From: Nonomuraea coxensis DSM 45129
GTDB lineage: Bacteria; Actinomycetota; Actinomycetes; Streptosporangiales; Streptosporangiaceae
Direction of reading: 5' to 3'
Length of the DNA: 64,000 nt
NCBI RefSeq assembly: GCF_019397265.1
Contig: NZ_CP068985.1
Span: 248,001 to 312,000, forward strand
Position numbers and translations under genes: made by a program
Part shown: positions 58,083 to 64,000 of the stretch, one piece after another
Position numbering within the stretch: position 1 is the stretch's first letter
Layout of the letters: each line of letters begins with the position of its first letter
Notes under the pieces: generated by a model
The model's input: the letters and a program-made list of their open reading frames with translations, nothing else
Told to the model about the DNA's origin: nothing
Database searches by the model: none

Positions 58083-59228
58083 GTGTCGTCAAGAGGAGTA
58101 CGGCATGATTCCATGCGCGCCCGTAACCTGGCCGTAGTGCTCGACGCCATCCACCGCACCGGACCCCATACCCGCGCGGCGCTCGCCGAACGGACCGGGC
58201 TCACCAAGACCACCGTCTCCAGCCTGGTCGCCGACCTGCTGGAGGCCGGCGTGGTCAGCGAGGGCGGAGCCGTGCGCGGCGGCGAGCGCGGCCGGCCGGG
58301 GGTGGCCGTCAGCCTGAGCGGGCGCCGCGTGGCCACGCTGGGGCTGGAGGTCAACATCGACTACCTCGCCGCCTGCGTCGTCGACCTGACCCGCGCCGTA
58401 CGGCTGCGCCGCACCCGCCCCGCCGACAACCGCAACTCCGACCCCGCCGAGGTCCTGGGCCTGCTGCGCGACCTCGCCCGCGAGACCACCGACGCCGCCG
58501 CGGCCGACGGGCTGCGCGTCATGGGAGCCGCGCTCGCCGTGCCGGGCACCGTGGAGGACGGCGTGCTGCGGAGCGCGCCGCACCTCGGCTGGCGGGACGT
58601 ACGGGTGGCCGGCCTCGCCGGCGACCTGCCGCTCGCCGTCGACAACGAGGCCAACCTCGCGGCACTCGGCGAGCTGTGGTTCGGCTCGCGGGAGGCCGAC
58701 TTCCTGTACGTCTCCGGCGAGATCGGCATCGGCGCCGGCCTCGTCGTCGGCGGGGCGCTGTTCCGGGGGACGTACGGGCTGGCCGGCGAGCTGGGCCACG
58801 TCGTCGTCGTGCCCGACGGGCCCGCCTGCCGGTGCGGCGGGCGAGGCTGCCTGGAGGTGTACGCCGGCCAGGACGCGCTCCTCGGCCCCCTGAAGTCGGT
58901 GACCGAGCTGGTCGAGCGGCTGGAGGCGGGCGAGCCGCGGGCCCTGGAGGCGTGCGCGCGGGCCGGCGACGCGCTCGGGGTGGCGCTCACCTCCGCCGTG
59001 CACCTGCTCGACCCCGGCAGGATCGTGCTCGGCGGCGTCTACGCCCCCCTCTTCCCCTGGCTCGGCGGGCCCGTGACGGACGGGCTCGGCGCCCGGCTCG
59101 CCCCGATGCGCGGCACGCCGCCCCCGCTCGTCGTGTCGGGGATCGGCGCGGACGCGGCGGTGCTCGGCGCGGCCGGGCTCGTCATCCAGCGCGTCCTCGC
59201 CGACCCCGCCCAGACCCTCGGCCTCTGA
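58083..59228 (+). CDS. ROK-family transcriptional regulator (XylR-like)
   Basis: The 381-aa protein has an N-terminal winged helix ([26 protein letters not shown]) and a ROK sugar-kinase-like domain with the zinc motif [14 protein letters not shown] and the phosphate loop region [10 protein letters not shown]. This combination is typical of xylose repressors such as XylR. The GTG start at 58083 has GAGGAGG about 8 bases upstream. It is divergent from xylA, which strongly suggests that it controls the operon. Confidence 0.88.
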   Translation: MSSRGVRHDSMRARNLAVVLDAIHRTGPHTRAALAERTGLTKTTVSSLVADLLEAGVVSEGGAVRGGERGRPGVAVSLSGRRVATLGLEVNIDYLAACVVDLTRAVRLRRTRPADNRNSDPAEVLGLLRDLARETTDAAAADGLRVMGAALAVPGTVEDGVLRSAPHLGWRDVRVAGLAGDLPLAVDNEANLAALGELWFGSREADFLYVSGEIGIGAGLVVGGALFRGTYGLAGELGHVVVVPDGPACRCGGRGCLEVYAGQDALLGPLKSVTELVERLEAGEPRALEACARAGDALGVALTSAVHLLDPGRIVLGGVYAPLFPWLGGPVTDGLGARLAPMRGTPPPLVVSGIGADAAVLGAAGLVIQRVLADPAQTLGL

Positions 59229-59253
59229 CCGCGCGTCCCCACGATGGCACGGG

Positions 59254-60849
59254 TCAGAACGGCCAATCCGCGTCACGGCCCGCCTCAAGCAGGGGAACCA
59301 GCTTGAAGGTCGAGTCGGAGAACCCTCCGAGTTCGTGCCGGTTCCCGCTGCCGCTGGGCATCGCGCCGTGCTGGTAGCCGACCAGGTTGAAGCCGTACAT
59401 CGGGACGTGCTTCGGCGCCGCGTCGGTGACGTTGCCGGCGTAGTAGCCGCCCATGGTCTGCATGTCGGACAGGATGATGACCCGGTCGTGGCCCGAGTAG
59501 GTGCGCCGGACCGACGCGGCGATCTGCGTGCCGTGACCGACCTCACCCGTGCGGGCGACGAACCGATCCAGTTCGCGCAGCACCGACGAGCCCTTGCCGA
59601 CCTCGTGCTTGAACACGCCATCGGCGAACCCGTACAGGTCCACGCCGCCCTTGACCGCGAGCGAGATCCCGAACAGGGCCGCCGCCTGAGCCGGTGACAC
59701 GCTCGAATTGCGCGAGACGCGGCTGGACGTCATCGACGCGGACGTGTCCACGAGCACGAGCGTCCGCCCCTTGAAGGCGGGCACGTTCGACGTCGCCAGG
59801 GTGAGCGCCTTGTCCAGCGCATGCCCCCAGCGCAAGGACGGCGCGTTGAGGTAGGCGGAGAAGAACCGGAACGGGAGCTGCCGCGACCGGGCCACCCGCT
59901 CCGGATCGACGAGCTTGGCGATGACCTGGCCTGCCACGTCGTCCGGCACACCTGCCTGGTCGAAGTTCCTGAGGTTCCGCAGCAGGGCCATGTAGCCCAT
60001 CGACGGAATGACGGCCTCCCACGCCTTGGCGTCCATCGGCCCCTGCAGCCAGCCCGCGAGCGCCTCCCACGTCATGCCCGCGTCGGCGAGCGTGGCCGCG
60101 ACCGCGTCGGACCCGCTCCGGGCGACGATCGCGCGCCGCTCGGCGACCGGGATGGACATCAGGTGTGCGCGCCGGCGCAGGGTCGCCAGCGACTCGGGGA
60201 TGTCGCCGTCACGCCCGTGGCGCCGGTCGAGGGCGTGCCGGAACAGGTCGCCCTGCCACAGCTTGCCCGCGGCGGGCGAGGGGTGGACGAGCTCGATCAC
60301 GTCGCCGAACCGGTAGCCCTTGGAGTCGGTGTCGTACTTGAGCAGGTTCCGCTCGTTGTAGAGCCGCTGGACGGCGTCGGCGATGCCGCGCTTGACCGGC
60401 TTCGGGATGGCTCGGCCGTAGGCGGAGGTCCAGTAGGCGAGCGCCTCGCCGGGCTCGTCCGCGCGCTGCAGCACCGCGTTGACGAGCTGCCGGTTCATGC
60501 CCTGCTCGCCCGCGTCGAGGCGCGCCTTGACCGCTTCGAGGGCGGCGACGATCGGCGCGGAACGCATGTTGGCCTCACCGCGCAGCCACGGCAGGAACCG
60601 GGCCAGCCACGCGACGTCGGACACGGCCACCTGGTGGACGAGAGCGCGGAAGCGGTCGTCGCGGTCGCCGGCCTTCTCGTAGAAGGTGTCCTCGCCGACC
60701 ATGTTCGACACCGCGAGCAGGAAAAGCTCGCTTTTGACGTCCCTCGCGTAGCCGGGCGCGCCCTCGTGCGTGGCGCCGGACGGGGGCGCCCCGGTCTTGA
60801 CCGGGCTGGAGACGGCGGGCCGGGTGCCCGTGGTGTTGAACTTGCTCAT
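59254..60849 (-). CDS. rsr: Ro60-like TROVE/vWA protein (Rsr)
   Basis: The 531-aa protein is a bacterial Ro60 orthologue. A ring of TROVE helical repeats (about 30-345) shows the family motifs YMALLRNLRNF (286-296) and LPFRFFSAYLNAP (325-337). A von Willebrand A domain follows, with a MIDAS motif DTSAS (368-372), then VIILSDMQTMG. Bacterial Ro60 proteins bind Y RNAs and help RNA quality control, including with PNPase. A permuted tRNA-like Y RNA candidate lies just upstream on the same strand. The start at ATG 60849 has GAGAGGGG upstream inside a strong hairpin. Confidence 0.92.
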   Translation of the reverse strand: MSKFNTTGTRPAVSSPVKTGAPPSGATHEGAPGYARDVKSELFLLAVSNMVGEDTFYEKAGDRDDRFRALVHQVAVSDVAWLARFLPWLRGEANMRSAPIVAALEAVKARLDAGEQGMNRQLVNAVLQRADEPGEALAYWTSAYGRAIPKPVKRGIADAVQRLYNERNLLKYDTDSKGYRFGDVIELVHPSPAAGKLWQGDLFRHALDRRHGRDGDIPESLATLRRRAHLMSIPVAERRAIVARSGSDAVAATLADAGMTWEALAGWLQGPMDAKAWEAVIPSMGYMALLRNLRNFDQAGVPDDVAGQVIAKLVDPERVARSRQLPFRFFSAYLNAPSLRWGHALDKALTLATSNVPAFKGRTLVLVDTSASMTSSRVSRNSSVSPAQAAALFGISLAVKGGVDLYGFADGVFKHEVGKGSSVLRELDRFVARTGEVGHGTQIAASVRRTYSGHDRVIILSDMQTMGGYYAGNVTDAAPKHVPMYGFNLVGYQHGAMPSGSGNRHELGGFSDSTFKLVPLLEAGRDADWPF

Positions 60850-60857
60850 GACGCGAC

Positions 60858-60891
60858 GGAACCCCTCTCAATGGTGGTCGAGAGGGGTTCC
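60858..60891 (-). promoter_or_regulatory. Perfect 12-bp hairpin over the rsr ribosome binding site
   Basis: GGAACCCCTCTC (60858-60869) pairs perfectly with GAGAGGGGTTCC (60880-60891) around a 10-base loop. Read on the minus strand, its 3' arm supplies the GAGAGGGG ribosome binding site 12 bases before the rsr ATG. No U-tract follows, so masking of translation, or an RNA processing site, is more likely than termination. Confidence 0.55.
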
Positions 60892-60897
60892 GCCCAA

Positions 60898-61050
60898 AGA
60901 GGTCGCGCCCGAGGACAAGGTCGGCATAGGTGACTGTTCGTGTGCTCTGCCAATTGAGCTACACCCCGCGAGTGCGGGGTGGCAGGACTCGAACCTGCAA
61001 CACCACCCTCCCAAAGGAAGTAACCCATGCCTGCGCACCGGGCACGCTCT
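60898..61050 (-). ncRNA. yrlA: Bacterial Y RNA (YrlA-like) with permuted tRNA-like domain
   Basis: On the minus strand the order is as follows. A terminal-stem 5' arm is at 61039-61050 with GGCATGGGT (61023-61031). A T arm is at 60982-60998 (GCAGG stem, TTCGAGT loop, CCTGC). An acceptor-like hairpin is at 60962-60981 (CACCCCGC, 4-base loop, GCGGGGTG). A D arm is at 60943-60961 (TAGCTC...GAGCA). ACCTATGCC (60923-60931) then closes the stem with one G-U pair, and outer CGGGCGCG (60904-60911) pairs with CGTGCCCG. A tRNA gene would have D arm before T arm; this order is the circularly permuted tRNA mimic known in YrlA RNAs. It lies directly upstream of the Ro60 orthologue gene. The ends are estimated from pairing. 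Confidence 0.8.
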
Positions 61051-61383
61051 GAAGTCGTATCCCTCCCGAGGTCAAAGCGGCGACGGACTGCCCACCGAAT
61101 GGGCGACAGCCTCTTGCCGGCGCACCGGGAAGGTGCATATCCAGTTGTGAGCTTCAGAGAACACATTGGCGCCGGGTCTGTTTCATTCAACAGAGGAGAT
61201 GAAGGAACCGGAGCTTTCGCACCTGAAGCGCTTCCCACCATAGTGATGGGCGTGACGTTTCACACCTCTATTTCCGGCTATTCAGGAAATGTCAGTCCCG
61301 CTAGCGGCTGCCAAGCCGACACCAAGAAGCGCCCAAGAGCGGGGGCGCACCCTGGTGGCGTTCCCTAGCTGAGGAGTGACCCC
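61051..61383. other. Intergenic region between the Y RNA and the hemerythrin gene
   Basis: About 330 bases lie between the predicted 5' end of the Y RNA (minus strand) and the hemerythrin gene (plus strand). They should hold both promoters. A TTGACC on the minus strand near 61070-61075 could be a -35 element for the Y RNA, but no matching -10 is evident. No coding frame looks convincing. Confidence 0.35.
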
Positions 61384-62019
61384 ATGGCGCCCAACACGAT
61401 CGGATTCCGCATCACCCACCGGGCCATGCGCGGCGACACGCGCCGCCTGGCCCGCGTGATGGACGGCATCGCCGCCGGCGACGAGCAGGCCGACGCCGCC
61501 AGGCTCAAGGCGATCGCCACGTTCGCCACGAAGCTGTGCGCCGGCATCCACCACCACCACAAGGCCGAGGACGACGTGCTCTGGCCGGTGATCGTCCGCT
61601 CGGCCGGCGCCGAGGTGGACCTGACCGACCTCACGGACGACCACACCCAGCTCGACCCGCTGCTGGAGGAGATCACCCAGGCGGCCGGGCGGCTCGGCAA
61701 GGACCCTGCCGCGCCCAGGCGCCTGGCCAAGAACCTCGGCGTCCTCGCCGACCTGCTCGACGAGCACATCGAGGAGGAGGAACGGCTGCTGTTCCCGATC
61801 ATCGACAAGTACGTCTCCGAGGCCGACTGGCACACCGTCGAGACCGAGGTGCGCAAGGGCGGCGACACCGCCTTCGACCTGCCGCGCATGGCGCAGTACG
61901 CGCGTCCTGAAGAGCTGGCCGAGCTGCGCAAGGCGGCGGGGCCGGTGCTCGGGGCGCTGATCGCGGTGTTCAGCCGCGGTCACCGGCGCCGCCAGCGGCT
62001 CATCTTCGGGGCCGTGTGA
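61384..62019 (+). CDS. Hemerythrin HHE-domain protein
   Basis: The 211-aa protein has a hemerythrin-like four-helix core with iron-ligand histidines and acids: THRAMRGDTRRLARVMDGI, CAGIHHHHKAEDDVLWPVI, DDHTQLDPLLEEI and LLDEHIEEEERLLFPIIDKYV. Such cytoplasmic proteins bind a di-iron centre and sense or scavenge O2, NO or peroxide. The C-terminal 60 residues are an extra helical part. A TGAGGAG-like sequence precedes ATG 61384. Its 3' end overlaps the convergent ATPase gene by 20 bases. Confidence 0.88.
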   Translation: MAPNTIGFRITHRAMRGDTRRLARVMDGIAAGDEQADAARLKAIATFATKLCAGIHHHHKAEDDVLWPVIVRSAGAEVDLTDLTDDHTQLDPLLEEITQAAGRLGKDPAAPRRLAKNLGVLADLLDEHIEEEERLLFPIIDKYVSEADWHTVETEVRKGGDTAFDLPRMAQYARPEELAELRKAAGPVLGALIAVFSRGHRRRQRLIFGAV

Positions 62020-64000
62020 CATCCGCCTGGCCGAGGCGTTCGCGGGCGGCCGCGGCCCAGTGCGGCGAGCCGATCCGCTCAGCGACCTCCGCCGCCCGCG
62101 CGTAGTGCGCGCCCGCGCCGGGCCGCTCCAGCAGCCGGGCCAGGTCGCCCAGCACCAGCGCGACAGGACCGAGCGTGACCGAGCCGCTGCTGAGCCCGGC
62201 CACCCGGTCGTCCCAGGGCAGCAGGGTGCCGTAGCAGCGCTCGGCCGCCTCGCGGTCCGCGAGCGCCACCGCGGTCTGCGCGTGCATCGCCTCCCACAGC
62301 AGCCAGTAGTAGTCGCGCGAGTGCCGCTCGCCGGGCCGCCAGACCCGGCGGGCCGCGTCCGGGTCGCCGGCCTCGGCCAGGGCGCGGGCGTACAGCTCGC
62401 GGGTCCCGGCGTTCGGCAGGCGCGCGTGCAGGGCGGACAGCTCGGGGAGCGAGTCCCGTACGTCGCCGCGCGCCAGGCGCACCGCGAACCTGCTGAGCAT
62501 GCCCATCGCCTCGGCGTTCACCGCGCCGCGCTCGGCCATCTGCCGGGTGATCGCGGTGTACGCCTCCTCGGCCGCGTCGAAGTCGCCCTCGACGAGCTGC
62601 CGCAGCGCCCCGAAGAGCGACAGGACGACCAGCGACAGGCCGAGCTGCCCGCTCGTGGAGGACTCCAGCCCGGCGTCGGCGTGCCGGCCCGCCGCCTCCA
62701 GGTCGCCCCGGCCGAGCGCGGCCATGAGCAGCGCGAAGTGCGCCAGCGTCAGGTAGCCGACCAGCCGGTGCGCCCGGCCCAGCTCCAGCAGCTCCCCGCC
62801 CAGCGCGGCCAGCTCCTCCCGCCGCTCCGGGGCGAGCACGGCGAAGTAGCGGGCGTTCAGCGCCAGGCACAGCAGGTCGGGCCCGCCCAGCTCGCGGGCC
62901 AGCGCCACCGCCTCGGCCCCGGCGGCCTCCACCCGCTCGTCGTCGTGGCCCTCCAGGGCGAAGACCAGCGCGGCGAGCAGCCGGCAGCGCGCCTCCGGCC
63001 CGTGCCCGGCCGCCAGCTCCCGCTCCACGGCCGCGACGAACTCGGCGTCGTAGCGGGTGTCGGGCTGGATGGTCCAGATCACCGGCGCGTCGTACGAGGT
63101 CAGCGCGCGCACCCCCGGCGACAGCCGGACCGCCTCGGCCCGCGCCGCGACCGCCCCCGCCACGTCGCCCGCGTGGCCGAGCGCCGACACCAGCCCGCAC
63201 AGCAGCTCCAGCCGGGTCGCGTCGTCACCCGCGTACGGCAACGCCGCCCGGCACAGCGCCGCCGCCTCCCGGTGCGCGTGCAGCCCGGCCGCCTGCGCCG
63301 CCGCCGCCCTGGCGTGGCCGACCGCGCCCTGCGCCCCGGCCTCCAGCGCGTGGTGCGCCAGCGCCGCCACCTCGCCGGGCCGCAGCCGCTCCAGGGCCGC
63401 CACCACGCGCCCGTGCAGGCGGGTACGCCGGATCCGCGCCGTGTCCTCGTACAGCACCTCCCGCACCAGGACGTGCGTGAACCGCACCCGCCCCGGGCCC
63501 GGCTCGGACAGCAGGCCGGTCATGACCCCGGCCTCCAGGCCGTCGAGCACCGTGTCCTCGTCGCCGTCCTGCAGCGCGACCAGCACGTCCACGTCCGCGT
63601 CGCGGCCGACGACGGCGGCGTTGCGCAGCACGGTCTGCGCCGTGGCGGGCAGGCGCGCGATCCTGCGCCTGATCAGGTCGCGTACGCCGGGCGGCAGCGC
63701 CCGCGTGGCCCCCGGGCCCTCCGAGGCCAGCAGCCGGGCGATCTCGCACACGAACAGCGGGTTGCCCAGCGTGCGTTCGCGCACCGCGCGCACGGTCGCG
63801 GCGTCGGGAGGTTTCCCGGTGTGGCGTTCCAGCAGCTCGGCGACCGCGTCCTCGCCCAGTCCCGACAGCTCCACGTGCCGGCTGCCCGCCGCCAGCGCGG
63901 CGAGCGTCGTCCCCAGGTCCTCGGTGGTCTCGGCGGGGCGGAAGGTGGCCACCACCAGGAGGCGGGCGGTCCGCGGCAGGTGGCGCAGCAGGTGCAGCGT
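62000..64000 (-). CDS. Large AAA/ATPase-type regulator, 5'-truncated by window edge
   Basis: The frame stays open to base 64000, so the N-terminus, including the Walker A motif, lies outside. The visible part has LLVVATFRPAETTEDLGTTL and LGNPLFVCEIARLLASEG, which are typical of STAND/LuxR-MalT-type or adenylate-cyclase-associated ATPases (AAA_16 then helical and TPR-like repeats). The C-terminal 400 residues are Ala/Leu-rich helical repeats. No LuxR helix-turn-helix is present at the C-terminus (it ends ARERLGQADVTRPRR), so any DNA-binding or effector domain must be at the N-terminus. Signal and target are unknown. Confidence 0.7.
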   Translation of the reverse strand, partial: TLHLLRHLPRTARLLVVATFRPAETTEDLGTTLAALAAGSRHVELSGLGEDAVAELLERHTGKPPDAATVRAVRERTLGNPLFVCEIARLLASEGPGATRALPPGVRDLIRRRIARLPATAQTVLRNAAVVGRDADVDVLVALQDGDEDTVLDGLEAGVMTGLLSEPGPGRVRFTHVLVREVLYEDTARIRRTRLHGRVVAALERLRPGEVAALAHHALEAGAQGAVGHARAAAAQAAGLHAHREAAALCRAALPYAGDDATRLELLCGLVSALGHAGDVAGAVAARAEAVRLSPGVRALTSYDAPVIWTIQPDTRYDAEFVAAVERELAAGHGPEARCRLLAALVFALEGHDDERVEAAGAEAVALARELGGPDLLCLALNARYFAVLAPERREELAALGGELLELGRAHRLVGYLTLAHFALLMAALGRGDLEAAGRHADAGLESSTSGQLGLSLVVLSLFGALRQLVEGDFDAAEEAYTAITRQMAERGAVNAEAMGMLSRFAVRLARGDVRDSLPELSALHARLPNAGTRELYARALAEAGDPDAARRVWRPGERHSRDYYWLLWEAMHAQTAVALADREAAERCYGTLLPWDDRVAGLSSGSVTLGPVALVLGDLARLLERPGAGAHYARAAEVAERIGSPHWAAAARERLGQADVTRPRR

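Noticed and set aside
60858..60891. A Rho-independent terminator for the Y RNA
   Set aside because: The stem is strong but no run of U follows in the direction of transcription; it overlaps the rsr ribosome binding site.
60943..60998. A conventional tRNA gene on the minus strand, suggested by perfect D-arm and T-arm sequences
   Set aside because: The T arm precedes the D arm on the transcribed strand, there is no anticodon arm between them, and the acceptor halves are joined by a 4-base loop. It is a permuted tRNA mimic, better explained as a Y RNA.

Overview
The window is a 64-kb stretch of a very GC-rich (roughly 70 percent or more) actinomycete chromosome. GTG starts are frequent and short ATGA/TTGA overlaps are common. 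The gene set points to a filamentous actinobacterium, and I infer a member of the Streptosporangiales such as a Nonomuraea-like organism: class I lysyl-tRNA synthetase, a conservon-type (CvnA-like) histidine kinase, a SpoIIE-type phosphatase, the fba-DUF3151-purA order, WXG100 proteins, and an ECF sigma factor fused to an extracytoplasmic domain. I cannot prove the genus from sequence alone.

Layout. 1-5.5 kb is the end of an exopolysaccharide/cell-surface glycan cluster: two GT4 glycosyltransferases, a nucleotide-sugar dehydrogenase and an anchored DUF4434-type putative glycoside hydrolase. 5.5-10.4 kb holds an NrtR-like regulator, an aromatic aminotransferase (pat), an EamA transporter, a rhodanese and an unusual three-part regulator. 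10.5-16.9 kb is murA, purC and purD on the minus strand, with a two-gene DUF262-HipA module of visibly lower GC wedged between purD and purC. 17-24.8 kb is core metabolism: corA behind a long structured leader, a glycerophosphodiesterase, a GNAT protein, purA, DUF3151, fba, DedA and pyrE.

24.9-37.5 kb is dominated by signalling: the sigma factor fusion, a NYN-domain protein, a 1391-residue soluble poly-HAMP hybrid kinase overlapping its response regulator, a divergent PP2C phosphatase, and an S9-family protein whose catalytic histidine is replaced. 37.7-44 kb is more accessory: an RlmA-like methyltransferase, a GntR remnant, a minimal GntR regulator with two small proteins, and a WXG100-long helical protein-lipoprotein operon. 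44-55 kb has a short Rho paralogue, a zinc-ribbon microprotein, an MBL hydrolase, a Nudix hydrolase, a CvnA-like kinase, small membrane proteins, a GT2 enzyme, a P-loop kinase overlapping lysS, and a cytoplasmic subtilase with a small partner gene. 55-59.2 kb is a sugar operon (xylA, an epimerase and an oxidoreductase) divergent from its ROK regulator.

59.2-61.1 kb is the most striking part. A bacterial Ro60 orthologue (TROVE plus vWA) is preceded on the same strand by a circularly permuted tRNA-like sequence: T arm, then acceptor-like hairpin, then D arm, enclosed by a long terminal stem. This is the architecture of a bacterial Y RNA (YrlA). The window closes with a hemerythrin-domain protein and the 3' part of a large ATPase-type regulator that runs off the right edge.
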